From NCBI GenBank assembly GCA_011742915.1, contig JAAQTN010000028.1:1-64000 (forward strand): a stretch of DNA of 64,000 nt. The letters are read 5' to 3'. Positions within the stretch are counted from its first letter, which is position 1. Each line of letters starts with the position of its first letter. The notes under the pieces were generated by a model, which searched no databases, was not told the origin of the DNA, and worked only from the letters and a program-made list of their open reading frames with translations. This document shows positions 10,093-18,190 of the stretch, piece by piece. The translations under genes and the position numbers were made by a program. This DNA comes from Billgrantia desiderata (lineage in GTDB: Bacteria; Pseudomonadota; Gammaproteobacteria; Pseudomonadales; Halomonadaceae).

Positions 10093-11439
10093 ATGTCTAA
10101 ACTCGTCCATGCGCAGTGGTCATCGAAGATGACCTTCGTGCTGGCGGCCGCCGGGTCGGCCGTCGGGCTAGGCAATATCTGGCGCTTCTCCTACATGGTG
10201 GGAGACAACGGCGGCGCCGCCTTCGTCCTCGTCTACCTGACCTGCGTGGCCGTGGTGGGCCTCCCCGTGCTGGTGGCCGAGTGGTTGATCGGCCGGCGGG
10301 GCCAGAAGAACCCGATCAACGCCATGGCGGAGCTGGCCGGCAAGAACGCCCAGCCCAAGGCGTGGGCATTGGTGGGTGCCAGCGGCGTGCTGGCGGCCTT
10401 TCTGATCCTCTCCTTCTATAGCGTCATCGGCGGCTGGTCGCTCTCCTATACCCTGGGTTCGGTCACCGGTACCTTTACCGGCCAGGATGCCGACGGCGTC
10501 GGCGCCATCTTCGAGGGGCTGCTGGGCAGTCCCGGACTGCTGCTGCTGTGGCATACCGCCTTCATGGCGCTGGTGGTATGGATCGTGGCGCGCGGCGTGA
10601 CCAAGGGGCTGGAAGGTGCGGTACGCACCATGATGCCGGCATTGGTGGTGCTGATGGTGGTGCTGGTCGGCTACGGCATGACCACCGGTCATTTCGGCGA
10701 GGCGCTGGCCTTCATGTTCCGCCCCGACTGGGGCGCGCTCTCCGGCGACGTGGTGCTGGCCGCCATGGGGCAGGCGTTCTTCACCCTGTCGCTGGGCATG
10801 GGCATCATGATGGCCTACGGTTCCTACCTGGGTGAGGACGTCAACCTGCTGGGCACCGCACGCACGGTGATCATCCTGGATACCGGCATCGCCCTGCTGG
10901 CCGGCCTGGCGATCTTCCCCATCGTCTTTGCCAACGGCCTGAGTGCCGGAGAAGGCCCGGGGCTGATCTTCGTCACCCTGCCGCTGGCGTTTGGCAACAT
11001 GACCGGCGGCATGCTGCTGGGGCTGATGTTCTTCCTGCTGCTGACCTTCGCCGCGCTGACTTCGGCCATCTCGCTGCTCGAGCCGGTGGTGGAGTTCGTC
11101 GAGGAGCGCACGCCGCTGACACGGGTCATGGCTACGCTGGTGAGCGCCGTGGCGGTGTGGCTGTTGGGCATTGCCGCGCTGATGTCGTTCAACGTCTGGC
11201 CCGAGCCGGTGATGTTCGGACTCAACGTGTTCGATCTGCTGGACACCTTCACCAGCAAGATCCTGCTGCCGCTGACGGGGCTGGGCGCGATCGTCTTCGT
11301 GGCCTGGTGTCTGGATCGCCGCAGCGTGGCCGCCGAGCTGAATCTGACCGGCGGCAGCGAACAGGTGTGGCTGGTGGTGGCGCGCTACGTGGCGCCGCTG
11401 GGGGTGATCCTGGTGTTCGTCAACTCCCTGTTGGGATGA
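10093..11439 (+). CDS. Sodium-dependent transporter, NSS (neurotransmitter:sodium symporter) family
   Basis: Inner-membrane Na+-coupled symporter, LeuT/TnaT-like, probably for an amino acid or similar small solute; the substrate cannot be read from sequence. The 448-residue protein starts with the signature AAAGSAVGLGNIWRFSYMVGDNGGAAF, which supplies TM1 and the first Na+ site. About eleven hydrophobic helices follow, with the family AMGQAFFTLSLGMGIMMAYGSY segment of TM6. Eleven rather than twelve helices is common in bacterial members. Start ATG 10093 has AGGTGA 3-8 bases upstream. It stands alone: two GC-rich hairpins follow (11470-11488, 11505-11527). Confidence 0.93.
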   Translation: MSKLVHAQWSSKMTFVLAAAGSAVGLGNIWRFSYMVGDNGGAAFVLVYLTCVAVVGLPVLVAEWLIGRRGQKNPINAMAELAGKNAQPKAWALVGASGVLAAFLILSFYSVIGGWSLSYTLGSVTGTFTGQDADGVGAIFEGLLGSPGLLLLWHTAFMALVVWIVARGVTKGLEGAVRTMMPALVVLMVVLVGYGMTTGHFGEALAFMFRPDWGALSGDVVLAAMGQAFFTLSLGMGIMMAYGSYLGEDVNLLGTARTVIILDTGIALLAGLAIFPIVFANGLSAGEGPGLIFVTLPLAFGNMTGGMLLGLMFFLLLTFAALTSAISLLEPVVEFVEERTPLTRVMATLVSAVAVWLLGIAALMSFNVWPEPVMFGLNVFDLLDTFTSKILLPLTGLGAIVFVAWCLDRRSVAAELNLTGGSEQVWLVVARYVAPLGVILVFVNSLLG

Positions 11440-11469
11440 GCCAGGGATTATTGGGTGACGAGCCTAGCT

Positions 11470-11488
11470 GGCCCCGCATGCCGGGGCC
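11470..11488. terminator. GC-rich hairpin after the NSS symporter
   Basis: GGCCCCG (11470-11476) pairs with CGGGGCC (11482-11488) around a 5-base loop, 30 bases after the symporter stop. It is followed by ATTTCC, a poor T-run. Plausible terminator for the symporter transcript. Confidence 0.5.
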
Positions 11489-11504
11489 GGATTTCCTGCT
11501 TGTC

Positions 11505-11527
11505 GCGGCCGCCCTTTGGGCGGCCGC
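11505..11527. terminator. Bidirectional hairpin between NSS symporter and small minus-strand gene
   Basis: GCGGCCGCCC (11505-11514), loop TTT, GGGCGGCCGC (11518-11527): a perfect 10-bp stem just beyond the stop codon of the small minus-strand gene (11529). It lies between convergent genes and could serve both. Confidence 0.65.
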
Positions 11528-11528
11528 T

Positions 11529-11729
11529 TCAGTGTCTTTCTTCGTCGACCAGATCGGCGATGTCCCGCTCCAGCTGCTTGAACTCCTGATGCAGCTCGAT
11601 TCCGCGGCGGGCGCGCAGGTTTCGCTGGGCGGCGCTGCGGGAGCGCTTCTCATGCTCGGCGACGTTGATGCTCATGAAGATGTCGAGAAGTTCATTCTTG
11701 ACGGAAGTGACTCGTTCGACCTTACTCAT
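11529..11729 (-). CDS. Small conserved-looking hypothetical protein (possibly PA3496-like)
   Basis: A 66-residue soluble, highly charged protein. Start ATG 11727-11729 has AAGGGAG about 9 bases upstream, and the stop is followed at once by a 10-bp terminator-type stem, so it looks like a real transcribed gene. The C-terminal half (RNLRARRGIELHQEF then KQLERDIADL) resembles the Arg/Glu-rich helix of the small PA3496-type proteins of pseudomonads, a family tentatively linked to envelope integrity; this is a resemblance from memory. There is no signal peptide and no membrane segment. Function unknown. Confidence 0.6.
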   Translation of the reverse strand: MSKVERVTSVKNELLDIFMSINVAEHEKRSRSAAQRNLRARRGIELHQEFKQLERDIADLVDEERH

Positions 11730-11921
11730 GATCGACTCTCCCTTCTTCTTCTGTGCCTTATCTTCGTCAGTGCGGCAAGATCAAATCACAGCATCTTTAC
11801 TATACCCTACTTGACAGAATCGTGACGAAGTGACTCTTTCCACGCTGAGGAGCGAAACTCCCCCAAGCGAGTCGGTATCGTGCATACTGAACCCAGCGAT
11901 TGGCCAATCAAGGAGTTCAGC

Positions 11922-12785
11922 GTGAGCCGCGCCCTGTTCGATGAAATGAGACGCCGCATGGAGCTCTTCCGCCGCTCCGAGCAGAAAGTGGCGCGCTTCG
12001 TGCTGCGCAATCCCGATGAAGTCATTCACATGCGCATCGTCGATCTGGCCACCGAGGCCAAGGTCAGCGAGCCGACCGTGGTGCGCTTCTGCCGGGCCCT
12101 GGGCTGCAACGGCTTTCAGGACTTCAAACTCAAGCTGGCGCAGATGCTGGCTTCGGGCAGCCAGTTCGCCCAGTTCTCGATGAACGACGACGACTCCGTC
12201 GCCGAGTTCTCCCAGAGCATCTTCGACTCCACCGTGGGTACCCTGCTGTCGGTGCGTGACCGCCTCGACAACGAAGCCCTGAGCCGGGCGATCCAGTCGC
12301 TGGCCATGGCCAATCGGGTCGAATTCTACGGCTTCGGCGCCTCCGGGGCGGTGGCCTTCGATGCCCAGCACAAGTTCTTCCGTCTGCAGATCTCCACCGC
12401 GGCCTACGCCGACCCCCACATGCAGAACATGTCGGCGGTGACCCTCAAGGAGGGCGACGTGGTGGTGGCGATCTCCCAGACCGGACGTACCCGCGCCCTG
12501 GTGGCCAGCGTGCGCCTGGCCCGTGAAGCCGGTGCCACGGTGATCGGCCTGTGTCCCAGCGGTTCGCCGCTCTCCGAGGAGGTGACCCTGCCGCTCTACA
12601 TCGACGTGCACGAGGACACCGAGATCTACACGCCGATGAGCTCGCGCATCGCCCATCTGGTGCTGATCGACGTGCTCGCCGTGGGTGTGGCCAAGACTCG
12701 CGGGCCGAAGCTCGCCGAGCAGCTCAAGGCAGTCAAGAAGAGCCTGACGCCGTTGAGGTTTCCGGAGCAGGAGGGCAAGCCCTAG
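11922..12785 (+). CDS. hexR: MurR/RpiR-family transcriptional regulator, HexR-like
   Basis: DNA-binding repressor of the RpiR family. The 287-residue protein has an N-terminal helix-turn-helix domain (SEQKVARFVLRNP, then AKVSEPTVVRFCRALGCNG and FKLKLAQ at about 15-85) and a SIS sugar-phosphate-binding domain (VEFYGFGASG and VVVAISQTGRTRALV at about 125-260). HexR proteins of proteobacteria sense 2-keto-3-deoxy-6-phosphogluconate and control Entner-Doudoroff and central carbon genes. Start GTG 11922 has AAGGAG 6 bases upstream; an in-frame ATG at 11880 has none. Unlike in pseudomonads, no zwf, edd or eda lies next to it here, so its targets must be elsewhere. The name is by resemblance. Confidence 0.8.
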   Translation: MSRALFDEMRRRMELFRRSEQKVARFVLRNPDEVIHMRIVDLATEAKVSEPTVVRFCRALGCNGFQDFKLKLAQMLASGSQFAQFSMNDDDSVAEFSQSIFDSTVGTLLSVRDRLDNEALSRAIQSLAMANRVEFYGFGASGAVAFDAQHKFFRLQISTAAYADPHMQNMSAVTLKEGDVVVAISQTGRTRALVASVRLAREAGATVIGLCPSGSPLSEEVTLPLYIDVHEDTEIYTPMSSRIAHLVLIDVLAVGVAKTRGPKLAEQLKAVKKSLTPLRFPEQEGKP

Positions 12786-12805
12786 CGGCCTAGCCCGCGG
12801 CTGTT

Positions 12806-12900
12806 CCGGCGACAGGTCTAGGCGGAGGCGCTGTGAACCCTTCCCTGGGCGCTACATCCTTCATCCCTGAAGGATGACCTCCGCTTCGACCTGTCCCCGG
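12806..12900. repeat. 95-bp palindromic element between hexR and uvrD
   Basis: Outer arms 12806-12828 and 12878-12900 are inverted repeats matching at 20 of 23 positions (core GACAGGTC/GACCTGTC, GCGGAGG/CCTCCGC). Inside is a perfect 9-bp stem CATCCTTCA/TGAAGGATG (12855-12863/12868-12876) with loop TCCC. It lies between the hexR stop and the uvrD start. The nested stem pattern resembles dispersed extragenic palindromic repeats, and it could also terminate hexR transcription. No second copy is visible in the window. Confidence 0.65.
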
Positions 12901-12976
12901 CGCCGCTCGGGTCGAGGATTGGACGGGCGGATATGCTAAGCTGGGCGCTCATTTTTTCCAGCGGCAGACCCCTTCC

Positions 12977-15184
12977 ATGGACGACGTCACGGCGATTCTC
13001 GATCAGTTGAACCCGGCCCAGCGCGAGGCGGTGAGCGCCCCCCAGGGCAACATGCTGGTGCTGGCCGGAGCCGGCTCCGGCAAGACCCGGGTGCTGGTGC
13101 ATCGCATCGCCTGGCTGATGCAGGCCGAGGGGCTGTCGCCCTATGCCGTGCTCGCCGTGACCTTCACCAACAAGGCCGCACGCGAGATGCGCACGCGGCT
13201 CGAGGCGCTGCTGGGGCTGTCGCTGCGCAACGTCTGGGTCGGCACCTTCCACTCCATCGCCCACCGCCTGCTGCGCACCCACTGGCAGGACGCGCGGCTG
13301 CCGCAGCATTTCCAGATCATCGACTCCGACGACCAGCTGCGTCTGATCAAGCGCCTGCTCAAGGATCACCGGATCGACGACGAGCGCTACCCGCCGCGCC
13401 AGGTGCAGTACTTCATCTCCGGCTGCAAGGAAGAGGGGCTGCGTCCGCATCAGGTCGACGTGCACGGCGATGCCTACATGGCCCAGATGGTCGAGCTCTA
13501 CGAGCGTTACCAGCTCACCTGCGAGCGCGGCGGCCTGGTCGACTTCGGCGAACTGCTGCTCAGGAGCCTGGAGCTGTTGCGCGATACCCCGGCGCTGCTG
13601 GCCCACTACCAGGAGCGCTTCGCCCACGTGCTGGTCGATGAGTTCCAGGACACCAACACCCTGCAGTACGCCTGGCTCAAGCTGCTCACCGGCATGCAGA
13701 CGCCGATGACCGTGGTCGGCGACGACGATCAGTCGATCTACGGCTGGCGCGGCGCGCGGATCGAGAACATCCGTCGCTTCGAGCAGGAGTTCCCCGGCAC
13801 CCATACCGTGCGCCTGGAGCAGAACTACCGCTCCACCAGTGCCATTCTCGATGCCGCCAACGCCCTGATCAGCCACAACGCCGAGCGCATGGGCAAGGAG
13901 CTGTGGACGGCCGGCGCCCGCGGCGAGCCGATCTCGGTGTATGCCGGCTTCAACGACCTGGACGAGGCGCGCTTCATCGTCGACACCATCAAGGAGAAGG
14001 TCGACGAGGGCTACCGGCGCCGCGACGTGGCCATTCTCTACCGCTCCAACGCCCAGTCGCGGGTGCTTGAGGAGACCCTGATCCGCCAGGGCATGCCCTA
14101 CCGCATCTACGGCGGTCATCGCTTCTACGAGCGGCTGGAGATCAAGAACGCCCTGGCCTATCTGCGCCTGCTGCTCAACCGCGACGACGACGCTTCGCTC
14201 GAGCGCATCATCAACGTGCCGCCGCGGGGCATCGGCACCCGTACCGTGGAGCAGCTGCGCGAGCGGGCGCGCGTGGCCGGGGTGTCGCTGTGGCAGGCGC
14301 TGCACGACGGCCTGGCCGACGGTTCGCTGAAGGGGCGCGCCGGGGCGTCGCTACAGGCCTTCGCCGATCTCATCGAAGGGCTCGACAACGACACCGCCGG
14401 CCTGAGGCTGCACGAGATCATCGATCACGTGAACGAGCGCTCCGGGCTGGTCGAGCATCATCGCAACGAGAAGGGCGAGAAGGGACAGGCTCGGGTCGAG
14501 AACCTGGAAGAGCTGATCAACGCCGCCCGCGCCTTCACCCAGGGCGAATCCTTCGACCCGCCCGAGGCCGGCGAGGGCGCCGTGGCGCTGGAGGCCTTCC
14601 TCGCCGAGGCGGCGCTCAACGCCGGCGAGCACGAGGCCGACGAGTTCGAGGACAGCGTGCAGCTGATGACCCTGCACTCGGCCAAGGGCCTGGAGTTCCC
14701 GGTGGTGTTCATCGCCGGGGTCGAGGAGGGGCTGTTCCCGCACAAGATGTCGCTGGAGGAGCCCGGCCGGCTCGAGGAGGAGCGCCGGCTGTGCTACGTC
14801 GGCCTGACCCGCGCCATGCGCAAGCTCTACCTCACGCATTCGGAGATTCGCCGCCTGCATGGCAAGGAGACCTTCCAGCGGCCGTCGCGCTTTTTGCGCG
14901 AGATCCCCGCCGAGTATCTGGAGGAGGTGCGGCTGCGCGGGCAGATCTCGCGTCCGGTGACGGCCATGCGTCCGGCGGTGGGGCTGTCGCGTCAGACCTC
15001 GGTCGACGGCGGCGACGACCTGCCCAGCCTGAGTCTCGGCCAGCGGGTACATCACCCCGTCTTCGGCGAGGGGGTGATACTCAACGCCGAGGGCGAGGGC
15101 GCGCGGGCCCGGGTGCAGGTCAGCTTCGAGGGCGAAGGCGACAAGTGGCTGGTGCTAGGGTTCGCCAAGCTCACTCCATTATAG
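12977..15184 (+). CDS. uvrD: DNA helicase II, UvrD
   Basis: Superfamily 1A 3'-5' helicase acting in nucleotide excision repair and mismatch repair. The 735-residue protein has every helicase motif: I GAGSGKT (31-37), Ia TFTNKAA, II LVDEFQDTN, III GDDDQSIYGWRGA, IV LEQNYRS, V LMTLHSAKGLEFP and VI CYVGLTRAM. It ends with a small basic/Tudor-like domain (LGQRVHHPVFGEGVI) that in UvrD binds RNA polymerase. Near-colinear resemblance to E. coli UvrD, including the start MDDVTAILDQLNPAQREAV, separates it from Rep and PcrA. Start ATG 12977. There is no clear partner gene nearby; the downstream gap holds MITE copy 2. Confidence 0.97.
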   Translation: MDDVTAILDQLNPAQREAVSAPQGNMLVLAGAGSGKTRVLVHRIAWLMQAEGLSPYAVLAVTFTNKAAREMRTRLEALLGLSLRNVWVGTFHSIAHRLLRTHWQDARLPQHFQIIDSDDQLRLIKRLLKDHRIDDERYPPRQVQYFISGCKEEGLRPHQVDVHGDAYMAQMVELYERYQLTCERGGLVDFGELLLRSLELLRDTPALLAHYQERFAHVLVDEFQDTNTLQYAWLKLLTGMQTPMTVVGDDDQSIYGWRGARIENIRRFEQEFPGTHTVRLEQNYRSTSAILDAANALISHNAERMGKELWTAGARGEPISVYAGFNDLDEARFIVDTIKEKVDEGYRRRDVAILYRSNAQSRVLEETLIRQGMPYRIYGGHRFYERLEIKNALAYLRLLLNRDDDASLERIINVPPRGIGTRTVEQLRERARVAGVSLWQALHDGLADGSLKGRAGASLQAFADLIEGLDNDTAGLRLHEIIDHVNERSGLVEHHRNEKGEKGQARVENLEELINAARAFTQGESFDPPEAGEGAVALEAFLAEAALNAGEHEADEFEDSVQLMTLHSAKGLEFPVVFIAGVEEGLFPHKMSLEEPGRLEEERRLCYVGLTRAMRKLYLTHSEIRRLHGKETFQRPSRFLREIPAEYLEEVRLRGQISRPVTAMRPAVGLSRQTSVDGGDDLPSLSLGQRVHHPVFGEGVILNAEGEGARARVQVSFEGEGDKWLVLGFAKLTPL

Positions 15185-15291
15185 AGAGCTCAGCGTATCC
15201 CTGGGTACGTTGACGTCTACGTCAAAAGCCGCGCTTGCTGGCCAAATTGCCATTAAGCATACTCACTGACGGACACATCGCGCTTGATTAG

Positions 15292-15433
15292 GGAAGCGCT
15301 GAACAAATCGACGAGCGAGATGAAGTGCAAGGCGCACGGAGCACAAGAACCGGAGCATATGGGGTATATGTGAGGATTCTGCGCACCGCGCAACACAGCA
15401 ATTCGCTCGCGCAGGCATTTGTGCAGTGTTTCC
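15292..15433. mobile_element. MITE-like element, copy 2 (142 bp)
   Basis: Second copy of the element at 965-1107, in the same orientation. The ends are GGAAGCGCTGAACAAAT and, reverse-complemented, GGAAACACTGCACAAAT (14 of 17 match). It is flanked on both sides by TTAG (15288-15291 and 15434-15437), a perfect 4-bp target duplication. Its right end is 32 bases before the TRAP binding-protein start, so it lies in that gene's promoter region. Confidence 0.85.
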
Positions 15434-15465
15434 TTAGACGCGACTCAGAATAACCACCTGGAGTC

Positions 15466-16563
15466 ATGCCCGCCATGCAACGCCGTAAATTCCTGAAAAC
15501 CGCCGGCCTCGGTGCTGCCGGCGTCGTCGCTGCCCCCTTCGTCTCCACTGCCAAGGCGCAGGAAACCATCACCTGGGACATGGTCACCTCCTGGCCGACC
15601 AACTTCCCGGCCCTGGGTACCGGTGCCAACGCATTCGCCCAGCGTATCGAACAGCTCTCCAACGGCCGCATGCGCGTTCGCGTGCACGGCGCCGGCGAGC
15701 TGGTACCCGCCATGGAGGTGTTCGATGCCGTGGCCGCCGGTACCGCCGAGATGGGACACTCCGCCGCCTACTACTGGCGCGGCAAGGTCGCCGCCTCGCA
15801 GTTCTTCACCGCCGTGCCCTTCGGCATGAACACCACCGAAATGAACGCCTGGCTCTACCACGGTGGCGGTCAGGAGCTGTGGGACGAGATCTACGCCAAG
15901 CACAACCTGAAGCCGTTCGCGGTGGGTAACACCGGTGCCCAGATGGCCGGCTGGTTCAAGCGCGAGATCAACTCGCTGGCCGACATGCAGGGCATCCGCC
16001 TGCGTCTGCCGGGCCTGGCCGGCGAGGCCATGAACGGCATCGGCGTGACCACCGTCAACATGCCGGGCGGGGAGATCTTCACTTCCATGCAGACCGGCGT
16101 GCTCGACGCCGCCGACTGGGTCGGCCCTTACAACGACATGGCCTTCGGCCTGCATCAGGTGGCCGATTACTACTACACCTCGCCGTGGAACGAGCCGACT
16201 GCCGTGCTCGAGGGCACCGTCAACCTGGACGCCTGGAATGCCCTGCCCGACGACCTCAAGGCCGTGGTGCGCGAGGCCGCCAAGGCTTCCAACCTGGACA
16301 TGATCAGCGAGTTTGCCTATCGCAACGCCCAGGCGCTGGCCACCCTGGTGGAGGAGCATGGCGTGCAGCTGCGCACCTTCCCCCAGGACGTCATCGAGGC
16401 GCTCTACGAGTCGTCGCAGCGGGTCATCCTGCAGCAGGTGGAGAACGACCCCGATTCGGCCAAGGTCTACGAGTCCTACAGCGCGTTCCAGGCGCTGGTT
16501 CGCCCGTTCAGCGACGTGGGCGAGTTCGAGTATCTCAAGACCCGCGACACCGTCGTCACCTGA
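15466..16563 (+). CDS. TRAP transporter periplasmic substrate-binding protein, DctP family, Tat-exported
   Basis: Periplasmic binding protein for a TRAP (secondary, Na+-driven) uptake system. The 365-residue product starts with a twin-arginine signal (RRKFLKTAGLGAAG, cleavage near VSTAKA|QE). It then shows DctP-family features: GANAFAQRIEQLSNGRM, LADMQGIRLRLPG (with the Arg that binds substrate carboxylates), and the WVGPYNDM segment. Resemblance is to TakP-type 2-oxo acid binders, by memory. No DctQ or DctM membrane gene lies beside it, so it is an orphan here. GGAG at 15460-15463 fits an in-frame ATG at 15475 (giving MQRRKFL) better than ATG 15466. Confidence 0.88.
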   Translation: MPAMQRRKFLKTAGLGAAGVVAAPFVSTAKAQETITWDMVTSWPTNFPALGTGANAFAQRIEQLSNGRMRVRVHGAGELVPAMEVFDAVAAGTAEMGHSAAYYWRGKVAASQFFTAVPFGMNTTEMNAWLYHGGGQELWDEIYAKHNLKPFAVGNTGAQMAGWFKREINSLADMQGIRLRLPGLAGEAMNGIGVTTVNMPGGEIFTSMQTGVLDAADWVGPYNDMAFGLHQVADYYYTSPWNEPTAVLEGTVNLDAWNALPDDLKAVVREAAKASNLDMISEFAYRNAQALATLVEEHGVQLRTFPQDVIEALYESSQRVILQQVENDPDSAKVYESYSAFQALVRPFSDVGEFEYLKTRDTVVT

Positions 16564-16575
16564 TCGACGACGTCG

Positions 16576-16613
16576 AACGCAACGAGGGCGCCTATTGGCG
16601 CCCTCGTTGCGTT
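16576..16613. terminator. Strong bidirectional terminator between TRAP binding protein and thioesterase
   Basis: A perfect 17-bp stem (16576-16592 with 16597-16613) around the loop TATT lies between two convergent genes whose stops are at 16563 and 16621. The stem is GC-rich with no clear T-run. Confidence 0.75.
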
Positions 16614-16620
16614 GGGGAGT

Positions 16621-17028
16621 TCAGCCGCCCTGGCGTACCGCGCGGATGCGCCCCTTGTCGTCCAGCGCCACCATCACGAAGCGGGTCTCGGTGACCTTGT
16701 GCAGCTCGCTGGTCTCGCGCTCGTGGGGGTGACGGATCCACACTTCGACGTCGATCTTGATCGAGCTGTGGCCGATCTCGCGTACGGCGGTGAAGATGTT
16801 GACCATCGAGCCGACGCGTACCGGACACAGGAAATCCATGGTCTCGATGGCCACGGTGGCGGTGCGGCCACGCGCCTCGCGGCCCGCCGCCAGCTCGGCG
16901 GCCTGATCCATGTGGCGTACCAGCCAGCCGCCGGGGATGTCGCCGTAGAAGTTGGTATCCTGGCGATCGGCCAGCAGTTTGAGGGTCAATTGCCCTTGGG
17001 GTGCGGGAACGTCGTCGAGGTCGGTCAT
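16621..17028 (-). CDS. Acyl-CoA thioesterase, YciA-like hot-dog fold
   Basis: Cytosolic hot-dog-fold thioesterase that hydrolyses acyl-CoA to free acid and CoA. The 135-residue length and the GQLTLKLLADRQDTNFYGDIPGGWLVRHMDQAA opening, with the Asn/Asp active-site loop and the helix that follows, match YciA/BFIT-type enzymes. VAIETMDFLCPVRVG is the typical central strand pair, and the protein ends in the usual Ala-rich strand FVMVALDDKGRIR. Start ATG 17026-17028. It is divergent from pstS across 154 bases and convergent with the TRAP binding protein. Chain-length preference cannot be read from sequence. Confidence 0.88.
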   Translation of the reverse strand: MTDLDDVPAPQGQLTLKLLADRQDTNFYGDIPGGWLVRHMDQAAELAAGREARGRTATVAIETMDFLCPVRVGSMVNIFTAVREIGHSSIKIDVEVWIRHPHERETSELHKVTETRFVMVALDDKGRIRAVRQGG

Positions 17029-17182
17029 GGAATATCGTATGCTCGGCTTGTTGTTGTGGGTGGCGATATTGCATTGCAGCGCCTGCTGGGGGCCATCTTA
17101 TACGCCAAGCCCCGGCCTCACCAGCGCTGCGACAAGCCGTCACTCGTGAGAGATCGTCTCAACCAGCGGCAAGGAGCCCCTC

Positions 17183-18145
17183 ATGAACCCTTTCGGCAAG
17201 GCACTTGCTCGGCGCAGGCCATGGCAGTGCTGCCTGGCGCTGTTATTGGTCTGTGCAATGTACCAGGCTCAGGCCGATGAGCCGGTCGGTACGCTCGGCG
17301 TGGTGGGCTCCGACACCATGGCCGGGCTGATGTTGCGCTGGGGCGAACAGCTCAGCGAGCGCCACCCGGGTATTCGCCTCCAGCTCCAGGCCAGCGGCTC
17401 GGCCAGCGCGCCCACGGCGCTGGCGGCCGGTACCACCCGGCTAGGACCGATGTCGCGGGCCATGAGCGAAAGCGAGCGTCACGCCTTCCAGGAACGTCAC
17501 GGTTACCCGGTGCAGGAGGTGGAGGTGGCACGGGACGCCCTGGCGGTGATCGTGCATCGTCACCATGCGCTGGAGTCGCTGCGCCTCGACGAGATCGATG
17601 CCATCTTCTCGACCACGCGCCGCTGCGGCGGCGGTGAGGCGATCCTGCGCTGGGAACAGCTCGGCGTTGCGGGGCGAGCGGGAAGGATCGAGCTCAACGG
17701 GCGTAATCCCGCCTCCGGCAGCTTTGGCCTGTTCCGCCAGCAGGCGCTGTGTGGCGGCAGCTACAGCCCACGGCTCAACGAGCACCCGGGCTCTGCCGCC
17801 GTGGTGGCGGCGGTCACCGAAAGCCGCGAGGCCATCGGCTATGTCGGCCTCAATCACCTGACCCCCGGGGTCAAGGCCCTCGCCATCGAGGATGGCGAGG
17901 GCCGCCGGCATGTTCCCGCTGCCGAACCGGTGCGTCAGGGCGAGTATCCGCTTGGCCGCGCGCTCTTCCTCTACGTCAACCTTCCCCCCGGAGAGGCGCT
18001 CTCCGGGCCGGAGCGGGCCCTGCTGGATCTCATCCTGTCGCCTCAGGGGCAGCGCACCGTTTCCGAGATGGGCTTCGTGGCGCTGTCGGAGGAGCACCTG
18101 GCGGCTCAGCGTGAGCTGCTGGGCCTCGACCCGACGTGGCCCTGA
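17183..18145 (+). CDS. pstS: Phosphate ABC transporter substrate-binding protein PstS
   Basis: Periplasmic phosphate-binding protein. The 320-residue precursor has a Sec signal peptide (about 1-31, CCLALLLVCAMYQAQA|DE). Family features are VGSDTMAGLMLRWGE, QASGSASAPTAL, LGPMSRAM, the RNPASGSFGLF phosphate loop and YVGLNHL. Start ATG 17183 has AAGGAG about 7 bases upstream. A clear Pho box lies downstream of this gene, before pstC, but I find none in front of pstS, so pstS may have a weak or separate promoter. It is the PstS-like protein with the divergent domain common in pseudomonads rather than the E. coli type. Confidence 0.9.
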   Translation: MNPFGKALARRRPWQCCLALLLVCAMYQAQADEPVGTLGVVGSDTMAGLMLRWGEQLSERHPGIRLQLQASGSASAPTALAAGTTRLGPMSRAMSESERHAFQERHGYPVQEVEVARDALAVIVHRHHALESLRLDEIDAIFSTTRRCGGGEAILRWEQLGVAGRAGRIELNGRNPASGSFGLFRQQALCGGSYSPRLNEHPGSAAVVAAVTESREAIGYVGLNHLTPGVKALAIEDGEGRRHVPAAEPVRQGEYPLGRALFLYVNLPPGEALSGPERALLDLILSPQGQRTVSEMGFVALSEEHLAAQRELLGLDPTWP

Positions 18146-18149
18146 GCGC

Positions 18150-18167
18150 CTGTCACGAAACTGTCAT
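18150..18167 (+). promoter_or_regulatory. Pho box (PhoB site) in front of pstC
   Basis: CTGTCACGAAACTGTCAT is two 7-base direct repeats 11 bases apart, one mismatch in each half or better against CTGTCAT-N4-CTGTCAT. A -10-like TATAGG follows at 18176-18181, the usual 8-10 bases after the box. The predicted transcript would begin near 18187-18189, only 2-4 bases before the pstC ATG at 18191. Confidence 0.85.
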
Positions 18168-18190
18168 CAAGCCGCTATAGGCTGCCGATC

